A stretch of 64,000 nucleotides of DNA from Rhodanobacter sp. FW104-R8 (GCF_001617365.1 NZ_LVJR01000029.1:62001-126000), one strand, 5' to 3'; shown: positions 1 to 8,713, counted from the stretch's first letter. Program-made: numbers and translations. The notes: generated from the letters alone by a model not told the origin.

Positions 1-36
1 CGGCGATATCAGACATGCAGGAGTCCGCGTGGGAAT

Positions 37-489
37 TCATGGGATGGCCACCGCGCTTCCGGCGGCCTGGGTGTAGAGATCGGGGCGAAGGATTTCCATC
101 AGACGTTCGGGCCGGGCGGACGGTGCGAAGCCGAATTTCTCGTACAGACTGTGCGCATCGGCCGTGGCGAGCATGAAGCGCCGCAAGCCCTGCAATTGCG
201 GATGCGCCATGACCGCCGCCACCAGCGTCTTGGAGTGGCCATGCCCACGGTGCTCCGGCAGCACGAACACGTCCGCCAGATAGCCGAACGTGGCGCCGTC
301 GGTGACCACCCGCGCGAACGCCACCTGGCGTCCGTCGACATAGCCGCCGAAACACAGCGATCCGGCGACGGCCCGCTCCACCGTTGCGCGCGGGATGTCG
401 CGGCTCCAGTAGGCCTCGGTGGAAAGGAAGCGATGGATCAGCCCGATGTCGAGGCTGTCCTTGTCCGTGCTGACCTGCAGGATATTCAC
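37..489 (-). CDS. GNAT-family N-acetyltransferase
   Basis: A 150-residue single-domain acetyltransferase. The acetyl-CoA loop region is visible in the stretch YLADVFVLPEHRGHGHSKTL (beta4, then an R/Q-x-x-G-x-G/A-like turn), followed by the C-terminal LYEKFGF motif typical of GNAT proteins. The start is a GTG that overlaps the stop of the upstream DinB gene in a GTGA junction, so the two are translationally coupled at the end of the arginine operon. The substrate is not predictable. In related xanthomonads an acetyltransferase is common among arginine genes, but this one is a short stand-alone enzyme and I would not equate it with N-acetylglutamate synthase. Confidence 0.8.
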   Translation of the reverse strand: MNILQVSTDKDSLDIGLIHRFLSTEAYWSRDIPRATVERAVAGSLCFGGYVDGRQVAFARVVTDGATFGYLADVFVLPEHRGHGHSKTLVAAVMAHPQLQGLRRFMLATADAHSLYEKFGFAPSARPERLMEILRPDLYTQAAGSAVAIP

Positions 490-992
490 CGGCCGACACC
501 TCCGTGCTCACGACGCCATGGCTCCGCCGCATGTAGATAGACATTGATCGTGTCGGCGGGGCGCGGCAGCGACAATGCATCGAGGATCTGCCCGACCGCG
601 CCGCGGTGATAGGCGCCATGCACGATCAGGTGCTGCAGCATCTCGGCGCGCGACATATCGCCTGCCTTGCCGTCGGTGAAACGGAAGCGGATGCGCTCGC
701 CCAGTTGTTCCGGAGGTAGTTCGCGCGCATAGCCGGCCAGCCACGCGTCGCCGGCGCGGATGCTTTCCGTCAACGCCGGCAGCTCCGGCGTATCCTCGGT
801 GTTGGTGGCGGCATGCGGGTTCGGTTCGCCTGACAGATGCGCCGCAAAGATCCGATCCACCACGAACGTGTGGTTCATCACGCGAATGGCCTTGCGCCGC
901 TGCTCGGGGAAACGCTCACCGTCGATGGCGAGCATCGCCTCCAGCATGCTGGCGTTTGCCCACGCCTTGTACGCGAACAGGGACGCGAACAT
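486..992 (-). CDS. DinB-family putative metal-dependent protein
   Basis: A 168-residue four-helix-bundle protein of the DinB/YfiT type. The expected metal-binding histidines are present: one in NHTFVVDRIF near residue 40 and two in HLIVHGAYHRG near residue 125. Family members include thiol-dependent S-transferases and uncharacterised damage-inducible proteins; the reaction here is unknown. It begins one base after the argG stop codon and overlaps the following GNAT gene, so it is co-transcribed with argG. Nothing indicates a role in arginine synthesis, and it may simply be an operon passenger. Confidence 0.82.
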   Translation of the reverse strand: MFASLFAYKAWANASMLEAMLAIDGERFPEQRRKAIRVMNHTFVVDRIFAAHLSGEPNPHAATNTEDTPELPALTESIRAGDAWLAGYARELPPEQLGERIRFRFTDGKAGDMSRAEMLQHLIVHGAYHRGAVGQILDALSLPRPADTINVYLHAAEPWRREHGGVGR

Positions 993-993
993 G

Positions 994-2184
994 TCAGCGG
1001 TTGACCTCCGCCCACAGCGTGCTGCTCATGCCGAACAGCTTGATGAAGCCCTCGGCCTCGGCCACGCCCCAGTCGGCCGATTGCGCATAGGTGGCGCCCT
1101 TGGCGTTGAGGATGTGCTTCGACGCGACGGCCACGGCGTTGACCACGCCGCCGTTCGTCTCCAACGTAACCTCGCCGTTGACGGTGGACTGGCTGGAAGC
1201 GAGGAAGGCCTCCAGGTCGGCCTTCAGCGGGTCATGGAAGAAGCCCTCGTACACCACCTCCACCCACTTGCGCGCCACGTCAGGCTTGAAGCGGTTCTGC
1301 TGCTTGCTCAGCACGGCCTCTTCCAGCGCACGATGCGCCGTCAGCAGCGAGATCAGGCCCGGCGCCTCGAAGATGATGCGGCCCTTGAGGCCAATGGTGG
1401 TGTCGCCGGTATAGAGGCCGCGGCCCACGCCGTAGGGCGCGAACAGCGCATTGAGCTTCGCCAGCAGCTGGTGACCGGCGAGCTTCTCGCCGTCCAGCGA
1501 CACCGCCTCGCCCTTCTCGAAGCCGATCTTCACGCGTAGCGGCGCGGCCGGCCATTCGGCGCGCGGCTTGCACCAGCCGCGCGCGCCCTCGCCCGGGGCT
1601 TCCCACTTGTCGATCTCGCCGCCCGACATGGTGACGCCCAGCAGGTTTTCGTTGATGGTGTAGGCCTGCTGCTTGGCGCGCACGCCGAAGCCGCGCTCCT
1701 CCAGGAACTTCTGCTCGTAGGCGCGCGTCTGCGTGTGCTCCTTCTGGATCTCGCGGATCGGCGCCACGATCTCGTAGTCGCCGAGCGACTTCACCGCGAG
1801 GTCGAAGCGCACCTGGTCGTTGCCCATGCCGGTGCAGCCGTGCGCGATGGCCTTCGTGCCCAGTTCGGCGGCGCGCTTCAGCGCAGCCTCGACGATCAGG
1901 TAGCGGTCGGACACCAGCAGCGGGTACTGGCCCTGGTAGCCCTCGCCCGCCCACACGAAGGGCTTCACAAAGCCAGCCCAGATCGCCGGGCCGCCATCCA
2001 CGGTGACATGGCTGGCCACGCCCAGTTCCTGCGCGCGGTGCTCGATGAAGGCGCGTTCCTCCGCATCCACACCGCCGGTGTCGGCGAACACGGTGTGCAC
2101 GGCCCAGCCGCGCTCCTTGAGGTAGGGCACGCAGAAGCTGGTGTCGAGGCCGCCGGAGAAGGCGAGGACGATGTCTTTGCTCAT
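994..2184 (-). CDS. argG: argininosuccinate synthase
   Basis: ArgG ligates citrulline and aspartate using ATP to form argininosuccinate, the penultimate arginine step, in the cytosol. The 396-residue length is that of the common short bacterial form. The N-terminal ATP-pyrophosphatase P-loop SGGLDTS is at residues 10-16. The conserved [13 protein letters not shown] segment (about 115-127) and [16 protein letters not shown] follow as expected. It lies downstream of argF' on the same strand, separated only by paiB-like and osmC-like genes, so it probably shares the attenuator-controlled transcript. In the acetylcitrulline pathway implied by ArgF', citrulline must first be released from N-acetylcitrulline; that deacetylase is not in the window and may lie beyond the left edge. 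Confidence 0.97.
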   Translation of the reverse strand: MSKDIVLAFSGGLDTSFCVPYLKERGWAVHTVFADTGGVDAEERAFIEHRAQELGVASHVTVDGGPAIWAGFVKPFVWAGEGYQGQYPLLVSDRYLIVEAALKRAAELGTKAIAHGCTGMGNDQVRFDLAVKSLGDYEIVAPIREIQKEHTQTRAYEQKFLEERGFGVRAKQQAYTINENLLGVTMSGGEIDKWEAPGEGARGWCKPRAEWPAAPLRVKIGFEKGEAVSLDGEKLAGHQLLAKLNALFAPYGVGRGLYTGDTTIGLKGRIIFEAPGLISLLTAHRALEEAVLSKQQNRFKPDVARKWVEVVYEGFFHDPLKADLEAFLASSQSTVNGEVTLETNGGVVNAVAVASKHILNAKGATYAQSADWGVAEAEGFIKLFGMSSTLWAEVNR

Positions 2185-2213
2185 GGTTTGCTGATCCTGG
2201 AAAGATGGGAAGG

Positions 2214-2687
2214 TCAGGCGGATTCAACGACGATGCGCGGCTCGCAGCGCACCGGGAAATTCACGGAATTGGCGATGAAGCAGGCATGGTGCGCCGTTTC
2301 GTGTGCAGCCTCGGCCCTGGCCGGGTCGCTGGCGGCGCTGATGGTCACGGTGGGATGCAGCACCACCTCGGCGAAACGGCCGCCGTCGCCTTCGGTGGCC
2401 ATCGTGCCTTCGGCAGCGTCCGCGTAGGCGGTCACCACCACGCCGGCCACGGTGGCCATGTGCAGGTAGGACAGCATGTGGCAGGTCGACAGCGCAGCCA
2501 CCAGCATGTCCTCGGGGTTGTGCCTGGCGGCATCGCCGCGGAACGTGGGGTCGGACGAACCGGCGATCGCCGGCTTGCCGTCGATGCGGATCACGTGGTC
2601 GCGGCTGTAGCTGCGATAGCCGTCCGTACCGCTGCCGAGGTTGCCGGTCCACTCCACGTCGACGCGGTAGTGATGCTGGTGGTTCAC
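2214..2687 (-). CDS. OsmC-family peroxiredoxin-like protein
   Basis: A 157-residue OsmC/Ohr superfamily protein. Expected features are the N-terminal beta-strand [10 protein letters not shown], the segment [21 protein letters not shown] holding the first reactive cysteine (about residue 70), and [14 protein letters not shown] with the second cysteine near the C-terminus. The paired cysteines in this family reduce organic hydroperoxides. The start is a GTG overlapping the paiB-like stop (GTGA). It separates argF' from argG, so it is presumably co-expressed with arginine synthesis. A second, dissimilar OsmC gene is at 57102-57527. Confidence 0.85.
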   Translation of the reverse strand: MNHQHHYRVDVEWTGNLGSGTDGYRSYSRDHVIRIDGKPAIAGSSDPTFRGDAARHNPEDMLVAALSTCHMLSYLHMATVAGVVVTAYADAAEGTMATEGDGGRFAEVVLHPTVTISAASDPARAEAAHETAHHACFIANSVNFPVRCEPRIVVESA

Positions 2688-3307
2688 GGTTTCGATTCCT
2701 CTTGCTCAGCCATCAACGCGGCCAGCTCCGCGTCACCGTCGCCGTCGCGCTCGCGCAGGCCGGCGACCACGCCGGCGCGGTTGCGCGCGGGATGGTTCTG
2801 GCTCAGCTTGAACTTGCCCTCGATGCGCCCGATCGCGACCTCGAGGCCGACGATCGCGCGCAGCGACTTCTCGATGTGATCGTCCGGCGCATCCGTGATC
2901 TTCCACGGCTGCGGCTGGCCGGCCTCATGGTGATCGGTCAGTGTTTCCAGCAGGCGACGCAGCCAGATGGCGTCGTCGATCACCCGCAGGCGGCCGTGCA
3001 CGTGCACTACTGCATAGTTCCACGTCGGCACTTCGCGCCCGGTCTCGTGCTTGCTCGGGTACCAGTTCGGGCTGATGTAGCCGTCCGGCCCCTGGAAGAT
3101 CAGCAACACCTCGGCGCCATCCAGCTGCGCCAGTTCGTTGCCGCGGGCGACATGGCCGTGCAGCACCTCGCCGACCAGCTCGAACGGCAGGTGGTTCGCC
3201 GTCAACCCGTCTGCCGCACGGGTCACCACGGTGGCGAACGGATACGCGCGGATCAGCCCGTGCAGGGCCTCGACGCGGGTTTCCACAAAATGCTTTGGCG
3301 TATACAT
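2684..3307 (-). CDS. PaiB-type FMN-binding protein
   Basis: A 207-residue protein of the FMN-binding negative transcriptional regulator family, named for Bacillus PaiB. The characteristic core SPNWYPSKHETGREVPTWNY (about residues 75-94) and the preceding HGHVARGNELAQLDG are intact. Members bind FMN in a split-barrel fold. Direct DNA binding has been claimed for PaiB, but most homologues are uncharacterised and may be flavin reductases. It starts nine bases after the argF' stop and overlaps the OsmC-like gene, so it is an operon member. It is not obviously an arginine regulator. Confidence 0.85.
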   Translation of the reverse strand: MYTPKHFVETRVEALHGLIRAYPFATVVTRAADGLTANHLPFELVGEVLHGHVARGNELAQLDGAEVLLIFQGPDGYISPNWYPSKHETGREVPTWNYAVVHVHGRLRVIDDAIWLRRLLETLTDHHEAGQPQPWKITDAPDDHIEKSLRAIVGLEVAIGRIEGKFKLSQNHPARNRAGVVAGLRERDGDGDAELAALMAEQEESKP

Positions 3308-3316
3308 GAGCGCTCC

Positions 3317-4324
3317 TCAGCCCTGACCGATCAGCGACGCCATCACCGCCTTCTGCACGTGCAGGCGGTTCTCGGCTTCGTCGATGGCGATGCAGTACGG
3401 CGCGTCCATCACCGCGTCGGTGGCCTTGACGTTGCGGCGCAGCGGCAGGCAATGGCTGAAGAGCCCCTTGTTGGTCAGCGCCATCTTGGCTTCGTCCACG
3501 ATGAAGTGCTTGTGCGCGTCGCGGATGGGCTTTTCCTTGTCCCACTGGCCGAAGTACGGCAGCGCGCCCCAGCTCTTGGCGTAGACCACGTCGGCGCCCG
3601 CGTAGGCTTCCCCGATGTCATGGCTGACCTTGAGCGAGCCGCCGTTCTGCTCGGCGTTCAGACGGCCGAACGCCATGTAGCGCTCGTCCAGCACGTAGTC
3701 GGGCGTGGGACACAGCAGGGTCACGTCCATGCCCATCTTCGTGGCGATCAGCAGCGCCGAATTGGCGACCGCGGTGTTCAACGGCTTGGGATGGTAGGTC
3801 CAGGTAAGCACGTACTTCTTCTTGGTGAGATCGCCCAGGTGCTCCTTCATGGCCAGCGCGTGGGCCAGCTCCTGGCAGGGATGGGTGATCGTCTCCATGT
3901 TGATCACCGGCACCGTGGCGTACTGCGCGAAGGCCTTGATCACCTTGTCCTGGCGGTCCACCGACCAGTCCTGGAACTTCGGGAACGCACGCACCGCGAT
4001 CAGGTCGACGTAGCGGCTGAGCACGCGCGCCACCTCGGCGATGTGCTCCTCGGTGTCGCCGTCCATCACGCTGCCCACCTCGAACTCGATCGGCCACGCA
4101 TCCTTGCCCGGCGCCAGCACGATGGCATGGCCGCCGAGATGGAACGCGCCCAGCTCGAAGCTGGTGCGGGTACGCATCGAGGGGTTGAAGAACATCAAGG
4201 CGACGGATTTGCCGGCCAGCTGCTGGCCGCGCGGCGAGCGCTTGAACGCGGCGGCCTGCTCCAGCAGGGCGTCGATCTCGGCGCGGCTGTAATCCTGGGT
4301 GGTCAAGAAATGCCGAATGCTCAT
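3317..4324 (-). CDS. argF': N-acetylornithine carbamoyltransferase
   Basis: This enzyme transfers carbamoyl phosphate to N-acetylornithine, giving N-acetylcitrulline; it replaces ordinary ornithine transcarbamylase in Xanthomonas-type bacteria. The protein is 335 residues. The carbamoyl-phosphate motif reads SMRTR rather than the STRTR of ordinary OTCase, which is characteristic of the acetylornithine enzyme. HPCQELAHALA and the C-terminal HCLPLRRNVKATD motif are present. The start chosen is the ATG giving MSIRHFL; a longer in-frame extension upstream crosses a terminator hairpin and tandem palindromes and is not coding. An AAGGG lies 11 bases upstream. First gene of the arginine operon, apparently controlled by the leader at 4459-4623. 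Confidence 0.93.
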   Translation of the reverse strand: MSIRHFLTTQDYSRAEIDALLEQAAAFKRSPRGQQLAGKSVALMFFNPSMRTRTSFELGAFHLGGHAIVLAPGKDAWPIEFEVGSVMDGDTEEHIAEVARVLSRYVDLIAVRAFPKFQDWSVDRQDKVIKAFAQYATVPVINMETITHPCQELAHALAMKEHLGDLTKKKYVLTWTYHPKPLNTAVANSALLIATKMGMDVTLLCPTPDYVLDERYMAFGRLNAEQNGGSLKVSHDIGEAYAGADVVYAKSWGALPYFGQWDKEKPIRDAHKHFIVDEAKMALTNKGLFSHCLPLRRNVKATDAVMDAPYCIAIDEAENRLHVQKAVMASLIGQG

Positions 4325-4352
4325 GAAGTCAGGCCCTTGCTCTTCTCGATGC

Positions 4353-4445
4353 GTCCGGCCACGAATGGCCGGGATGGGTGGATGGATCCACGTCAGGCTG
4401 TGTGGTCCGGCCACGGATGGCCGGGGTTTCGCGGACGGATCCGCG
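4353..4445. repeat. tandem pair of double-palindrome repeats
   Basis: Two copies of an approximately 40-base unit repeat with a 52-base period (4353-4392 and 4405-4445). Each starts GTCCGGCCAC, contains CCGGCCA-N4-TGGCCGG, and is followed by a second small palindrome with a GGA-type tetraloop (GTGGA-tgga-TCCAC in copy one, CGCGGA-cgga-TCCGCG in copy two). They lie in the argF' leader between the terminator hairpin and the start codon. A third related hairpin (GCGGCCA-tgga-TGGCCGC) occurs at 12605-12622. They look like short dispersed hairpin elements of the REP kind. Confidence 0.75.
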
Positions 4446-4458
4446 CAAAATGCACCAA

Positions 4459-4528
4459 CAAAAAACCCGGCACGAAGGCCGGGTTTATCGTCGATGCACG
4501 TGAAACGCGTGCGACTGCCTACCCGGCC
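4459..4528 (-). promoter_or_regulatory. candidate attenuator of the argF' operon
   Basis: Read on the minus strand, an intrinsic terminator lies 135 bases before argF': stem AAACCCGGC/GCCGGGTTT (4486-4478 with 4471-4463), loop of six, then a T-run. The 5' arm contains ACCCGGCC. A perfect eight-base complement, GGCCGGGT, lies upstream at 4528-4521, overlapping the stop codon of the small leader frame at 4519-4623. Pairing of 4528-4521 with the 5' arm would prevent the terminator. A ribosome stalled at Arg codons 23-26 would leave the upstream segment free; one reaching the stop codon would cover it. This matches classical leader-peptide attenuation. Inferred from sequence only. Confidence 0.65.
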
Positions 4529-4623
4529 GAATATCCACCCAGCGGTCGGCGCGCACGCGACGTCATGCCAGCGGCCGCGCGGGCGCTGGTGAGTACGGTG
4601 GCGGTATAGACGGCTGTGGACAT
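4519..4623 (-). CDS. putative arginine leader peptide
   Basis: A 34-codon frame starting MSTAVYTATVL and ending in GGYSAG. Arg codons are at positions 15, 23, 25 and 26 (CGC, CGT, CGC, CGA); the run SRARRP ends in CGA, a rare codon in such GC-rich genomes. It stops at the first base of the antiterminator segment and is followed by a terminator before argF'. No clear Shine-Dalgarno sequence precedes the ATG; an in-frame ATG ten codons upstream is an alternative, and leaderless initiation is possible. Function as an arginine sensor is inferred from position, Arg codons and the competing stems. Confidence 0.55.
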   Translation of the reverse strand: MSTAVYTATVLTSARAAAGMTSRARRPLGGYSAG

Positions 4624-4678
4624 TGCGGAACCCGGATGACTGGCGCCCATGATGGCGGCAATTTCGCTGCCTTGCAAC

Positions 4679-4735
4679 AAAAAAATCAGCCTCCGGAACC
4701 ACAACGCCGCCAACGGGTGGCGGCGTTGTCGTTCC
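4679..4735 (-). terminator. terminator after the glycine-zipper gene
   Basis: A long minus-strand hairpin lies directly after the stop of the gene at 4752. The stem pairs GGAAC plus ACAACGCCGCC (4695-4711) with GGCGGCGTTGT plus GTTCC (4719-4735), with one bulge. On the minus strand it is followed by GGAGGCTGA and a run of seven T. It probably insulates the argF' leader from the upstream gene. Confidence 0.65.
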
Positions 4736-4751
4736 AGAAGCGGCGAGCGGG

Positions 4752-5279
4752 TCAGTCGGCCGGCTCGACCTGCACGCGCACGCGCAGGCGCTCGCCGGGA
4801 TCGTAGCTCAGGCGCGAGGTGTAGATCTCGCCGCGGTAGCGGTATTCCACGTCGTAGCCGACGACCCGGCGCTGCTCGCTGACCGAACTGACCTGGCGGC
4901 ACTGGGTCTGGCTCGTCTCATAATCGCGCCCCTGGCCGGACACCCGGTTGCCGACCGCACCGCCGGCGACGGCGCCGACCACGGTGGCGGCCTTGCGTCC
5001 GTCGCCCTTGCCCACGGTGTTGCCCAGCACGCCACCGATCACGGCGCCAAGCACCGTGCCGGCCGTGCTGTTGCCGCCCTCGTGGCGCACCACCGGCTGC
5101 TCATAGCACTCCTGCCGCGGTACTTCGGTGCGGGTGACGGCCTGCACCGGATCGGCCCGCAGCACGTCGGCCCAGCCGTAATGGGCATTGTCGTCGGCGC
5201 TGGCGTAACGCGCGTCCTGCGCATGGACGCCGGACGCCATCAAGGCGAGCGCCAGTGCGGAAAGCCACAGCTTGGTCAT
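4752..5279 (-). CDS. glycine-zipper 2TM domain envelope protein
   Basis: A 175-residue exported protein: [20 protein letters not shown] is a good Sec signal peptide cleaved after AHA-type residues, with a GGAGGT ribosome site just upstream of this ATG; an 18-residue longer start is possible but would spoil the signal. The centre (roughly residues 85-130) is a glycine-zipper membrane hairpin, [18 protein letters not shown] followed by [16 protein letters not shown], as in the 2TM/SlyB/Rick_17kDa family of envelope proteins. The C-terminal part, [31 protein letters not shown], is the usual beta-rich tail of xanthomonad members. No lipobox cysteine is present, so it is periplasmic or outer-membrane associated rather than a lipoprotein. 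Confidence 0.85.
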   Translation of the reverse strand: MTKLWLSALALALMASGVHAQDARYASADDNAHYGWADVLRADPVQAVTRTEVPRQECYEQPVVRHEGGNSTAGTVLGAVIGGVLGNTVGKGDGRKAATVVGAVAGGAVGNRVSGQGRDYETSQTQCRQVSSVSEQRRVVGYDVEYRYRGEIYTSRLSYDPGERLRVRVQVEPAD

Positions 5280-5473
5280 TGCGACCTCCAATTTCGGAAC
5301 AACGGCGCGCATCTGCGTGCGGACTGGCAGCATTCCAGCAAATTCACGCTGAATACACCCTTAGAATCCGCCCCTGGCGGGGCTTGCGCGACCCGGCTGC
5401 TTACACCTTGTTAAGATGCCGGGCTGGCCGCGCCCTGCCACCGCCCGGCGCACCCATGTTGCGGATCCCACCG

Positions 5474-6844
5474 ATGCCGATTTCGCTCTACAACAGCCTC
5501 ACCCGCCGCACCGAACCGTTCGCCCCGCTCGATCCCGAGCGCGTGACGATCTACCTGTGCGGTCCCACCGTCTACAACTACGTGCATATCGGCAATGCGC
5601 GCGGACCGGTGGTGTTCGACGTGCTGGTGCGGCTGCTGCGGCGGCACTATCCGCAGGTGGCGTACGCGCGCAACATCACCGACGTCGACGACAAGATCAA
5701 CGCCGCCGCGCAGCAGCAGGGCGTGCCGATCGGCACGATCACCGAACGTTTCGCCCAGGCGTACCGCGAGGACATGGCCGGGCTCGGCGTGGCGCCGCCG
5801 GACATCGAGCCGCATGCCACCACCCACATCGGCCCGATCATCGCGATGATCGAGAGCCTGCTCGACGGCGGCCATGCCTACGCCGCCGAAGGCCACGTGC
5901 TGTTCGACGTCGGCTCGTTCCCGGCCTATGGCGAGCTGTCCGGCCGCGACACCGACGAGCTGATCGCCGGCTCGCGCGTCGACGTGGCGCCGTACAAGCG
6001 CAGCCCCGGCGACTTCGTGCTGTGGAAACCGTCCACGCCGGAGCTGCCCGGCTGGGACAGCCCGTGGGGCCGCGGCCGCCCCGGCTGGCACATCGAGTGC
6101 TCGGCGATGAGCGCGGCGCACCTGGGCGAGACCATCGACATCCACGCCGGCGGCATCGACCTGCTGTTCCCGCACCACGAGAACGAGATCGCCCAGTCCA
6201 CCTGCGCGCACGGCGGCAAGACCTTCGCGCGCTGGTGGATGCACAACGGCATGCTCACCTTCGACGGCCGCAAGATGTCCAAGTCGCTGGGCAACGTGCT
6301 GCTGCTGCACGACCTGCTGGAACTGCACCCGCCCGAGGCGCTGCGCCTGCGTCTGCTCAGCGGCCACTACCGGCAGCCGCTGGACTGGTCGGAAGCCGCC
6401 ATCGCCCAGGCGACCAGCACGCTGGACGGCTGGTACCGCGTGCTGCGCGACCTGGCCGCGGTCGAACTGCCGGGCGGCGAATTGCCGGTGCCGGAGCGCA
6501 TCGAGGCGGCCCTGTGCGACGACCTCAACACGCCGCAGGCGCTGGCCGAACTGTCCGTGCTGGCCGATGCGGCGCGCCAGTCCGGCAGCGCCGAGGCGAA
6601 AGCCGCCCTGCTCGGCGGCGGCGCCCTGCTCGGCCTGCTGCAGCAGGATCCGCAGGCGTGGTTCCGGCGGGGCGAGCATGCGGTCGACGCGGCACGCATC
6701 GAGGACCTGCTGCAACAGCGCCAGGCCGCCCGCGCGGCCCGCGACTTCGCGCGCGCCGACGCGATCCGCGACGAACTGGCCGCCATGCACGTCACCATCG
6801 AGGACAGCGCCCAGGGTACGCGCTGGAGCATCGCCAAGGCCTGA
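5474..6844 (+). CDS. cysS: cysteinyl-tRNA synthetase
   Basis: Charges tRNA-Cys with cysteine. The protein is 456 residues from the ATG giving MPISLYNSL; an ATG six codons earlier (5456) is also possible. Class I signatures are intact: the HIGH-type [12 protein letters not shown] near residue 38, KMSKS in [11 protein letters not shown] near residue 270, and zinc ligands in YLCGPT (about residue 28), WHIECSAMS and [10 protein letters not shown]. Length and motif order match the family. Transcribed alone, divergent from the glycine-zipper gene, with sufE downstream on the same strand. Confidence 0.97.
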   Translation: MPISLYNSLTRRTEPFAPLDPERVTIYLCGPTVYNYVHIGNARGPVVFDVLVRLLRRHYPQVAYARNITDVDDKINAAAQQQGVPIGTITERFAQAYREDMAGLGVAPPDIEPHATTHIGPIIAMIESLLDGGHAYAAEGHVLFDVGSFPAYGELSGRDTDELIAGSRVDVAPYKRSPGDFVLWKPSTPELPGWDSPWGRGRPGWHIECSAMSAAHLGETIDIHAGGIDLLFPHHENEIAQSTCAHGGKTFARWWMHNGMLTFDGRKMSKSLGNVLLLHDLLELHPPEALRLRLLSGHYRQPLDWSEAAIAQATSTLDGWYRVLRDLAAVELPGGELPVPERIEAALCDDLNTPQALAELSVLADAARQSGSAEAKAALLGGGALLGLLQQDPQAWFRRGEHAVDAARIEDLLQQRQAARAARDFARADAIRDELAAMHVTIEDSAQGTRWSIAKA

Positions 6845-6919
6845 TCCTTCCAGCAGCGCACCCATGTATGGGCGACGGCGCATTTCGCTTATCGCCGGCA
6901 CCCGCGCGATAATATGCGC

Positions 6920-7351
6920 ATGAACGCCATCGCCACCACCAACGCTGAACAGGCACAACAGGAGATCGCCGAGGAATTCGCCTTCCTCGGCGACTGGACC
7001 GAGCGCTACCAGTACCTGATCGATCTCGGCCGGCAGCTCCCGCCGTTCCCTGAAGAACACAAGATCGAGGCTTGGCGTGTGCACGGCTGCCAGTCGATGG
7101 TCTGGCTGGTGCCCAGCGGCGATGCCGCACGCATGCATTTCGAGGCGACCAGCGACTCGGCGATCGTGTCCGGCCTGATCGCCCTGGTGCTGCGCGTCTA
7201 TTCCGACCGACCGGCGGCGGAAATCCTCGTCACCGAGCCGGCCTTCATCGCCACGATCGGCCTGGCCAAGCATCTCTCGCCCACGCGTTCGAACGGGCTG
7301 GCGGCGATGCTGGCGAAGCTGAAGGGTTACGCCGCCGCCGCGGTGAGTTAG
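6920..7351 (+). CDS. sufE: SufE cysteine desulfuration protein
   Basis: SufE accepts sulfur from the SufS desulfurase and passes it to the Suf scaffold for Fe-S cluster assembly. The 143-residue protein shows FAFLGDWTERYQYLIDLGRQLP at the N-terminus and the acceptor cysteine in VHGCQSMVWL (about residue 53). An in-frame ATG six bases upstream (6914) is the other possible start. A GATAAT hexamer at 6908-6913 directly abuts it, so if that is the -10 box, transcription begins at about 6919-6920 and the mRNA would be nearly leaderless. No suf operon genes are adjacent. Confidence 0.9.
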   Translation: MNAIATTNAEQAQQEIAEEFAFLGDWTERYQYLIDLGRQLPPFPEEHKIEAWRVHGCQSMVWLVPSGDAARMHFEATSDSAIVSGLIALVLRVYSDRPAAEILVTEPAFIATIGLAKHLSPTRSNGLAAMLAKLKGYAAAAVS

Positions 7352-7444
7352 GAGTGAGTGGAGAGGAGTGGGCAGTGAGAGAAAAGCTGGAGCGCAACAC
7401 GCCGTTGCCTTCTCTCACTGCTCACTCCTCTTCCCTCACTTCTT
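7350..7444. repeat. long imperfect inverted repeat, copy 1
   Basis: Two arms of about 35 bases rich in GAGTG/CACTC (7350-7387 and 7410-7444) flank a 22-base centre. The right arm shares CTCACTCCTCTTCCCTCACT with a second copy at 20611-20646, and the left arms are also similar. The repeat begins inside the sufE stop codon. It is probably a dispersed non-coding palindromic element of this lineage. Confidence 0.75.
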
Positions 7445-7476
7445 AAAAAAAGCCCCGCATCGAGCGGGGCTTTTTT
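7445..7476. terminator. bidirectional terminator between sufE and dksA
   Basis: An A6-7 run, stem AGCCCCGC (7451-7458) / GCGGGGCT (7464-7471) with a five-base loop, then T6. It is symmetrical and serves the convergent sufE (+) and dksA (-). Confidence 0.9.
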
Positions 7477-7495
7477 CGCGACGCGGCAGCGACGC

Positions 7496-8650
7496 TCAGT
7501 CGCCCATCTGCTTCTGCAGGTGCTCGCGACGCTCCTGCGCATCCAGCGACAACGTGGCGATCGGACGCGCATCGAGACGGTCGATGCCGATTTCCTCGTC
7601 GGTCTCCTCGCAGAAGCCGTAGCTGCCTTCCTCGATCCGGCGCAACGCCTTGTCGATCTTCGAGATCAGCTTGCGGTAGCGGTCGCGGGTGCGCAGCTCC
7701 AGCGAGTTCTCGGTCTCGCGGGTGGCGCGCTCGGCTTCGTCGCCGACATCACGCACTTCCTCGCGCAGGTTGTCCATGGTCTGGCGCGACTCTTCCACCA
7801 GCTGATCGCGCCAGTCGCGCAGCTTGTCGCGGAAGTAGGCCAGGTGCATCGGGTTCATGTACTCCTCGTCGGACGAGGGGTGGTATCCCTTGGGCAGGTT
7901 GATGATGCTGGTGGATGGCAGCGCATACCGGCCATCTTCGCGGGTGATGCCGTTGTCGAGTTTCTTTGCAGCGGATTTATTCATTGAGGACGACGAGTTT
8001 TTCGGGCTTTTGGAGGAAGAGGCATGGCCCGCGGCGGCTGGGGCTGCGCGCGGCGTCACCATGGCGGTTGCACTCGCCACCTTGCCCTTGAACAGGGTGC
8101 TGGCGGGTGCCGGGGATACGTTCTTGGCAGCGGCCGCCGGCGCTGGCTTGGCTGCCGGCTTGACCGGCTTGACCGCCGGTTTTGCAGGCGCCACCGCTTT
8201 CCTGGCGACCGGCTGGACGGCGGGCTTCGCCACCGGTTTTTTGGCTGCGCTGCCCTTGGGCTTGATGTTCTTGGCAACGACCTTGTGGACCGCCACCTTC
8301 TTGACGACAGCCTTCTTCGGCGCAGGCTTTTTCGCGACGACCTTCTTGACCGCCACTTTCTTCACCGGTGCCTTCTTCGCAACCGGCTTCTTCGCCGGAG
8401 CGGCCTTCTTCGCTGGCGACCTGGCGGCGCTCTTGCCTGCCACCGGCTTCCGGGCCGCCACCTTCTTTGCCACCGCCTTGCCGGCGGGTTTCGCCGCGCT
8501 GCGGCCGGCCTTCGCGGGGGCCTTGCTGGTGCCCACCGCCCGTCCCTTGGCTGCCGCCTTCGGCTTGCCGACCCTGGCATCACGCACCTTGGTCGAAGCC
8601 TTGCCCTTCTGCGCCTTGGCGGCGGTCGAATTACGCGTCGTTTTCGCCAT
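7496..8650 (-). CDS. dksA: DksA with a long Lys/Ala-rich tail
   Basis: DksA binds the RNA polymerase secondary channel and with ppGpp adjusts rRNA and amino-acid promoters. The C-terminal about 145 residues are the DksA core: a coiled coil whose tip keeps the DxxDxA signature (DVGDEA), then [20 protein letters not shown]. Only one cysteine remains of the usual four-cysteine zinc finger, as in the alphaproteobacterial-type proteins. The first about 235 residues are a low-complexity tail built of AKK, PAKKA and VAKK units, like histone H1 or AlgP, and should bind nucleic acid. Total 384 residues, more than twice E. coli DksA (151). A promoter is visible at 8685-8713, and GAAGGG precedes the ATG. 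Confidence 0.93.
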   Translation of the reverse strand: MAKTTRNSTAAKAQKGKASTKVRDARVGKPKAAAKGRAVGTSKAPAKAGRSAAKPAGKAVAKKVAARKPVAGKSAARSPAKKAAPAKKPVAKKAPVKKVAVKKVVAKKPAPKKAVVKKVAVHKVVAKNIKPKGSAAKKPVAKPAVQPVARKAVAPAKPAVKPVKPAAKPAPAAAAKNVSPAPASTLFKGKVASATAMVTPRAAPAAAGHASSSKSPKNSSSSMNKSAAKKLDNGITREDGRYALPSTSIINLPKGYHPSSDEEYMNPMHLAYFRDKLRDWRDQLVEESRQTMDNLREEVRDVGDEAERATRETENSLELRTRDRYRKLISKIDKALRRIEEGSYGFCEETDEEIGIDRLDARPIATLSLDAQERREHLQKQMGD

Positions 8651-8684
8651 ATCCCTTCACCGTTTTTGGCCGTGGCGGCCGGGT

Positions 8685-8713
8685 GTTATAGCCCATGTGT
8701 CCTACACCAGCAA
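8685..8713 (-). promoter_or_regulatory. sigma70-type promoter of dksA
   Basis: On the minus strand, TTGCTG (8713-8708) and TATAAC (8690-8685) are separated by 17 bases. Predicted transcription starts near 8678, giving a leader of about 28 bases with GAAGGG before the dksA ATG. Confidence 0.6.

Noticed and set aside
4325..4702. N-terminal extension of argF' to an upstream start
   Set aside because: The extension crosses an intrinsic terminator and tandem palindromes and adds 126 residues not found in the enzyme family.
5411..7273. Long minus-strand open frame opposite cysS and sufE
   Set aside because: Shadow of two well-supported genes; no motifs, no ribosome site.
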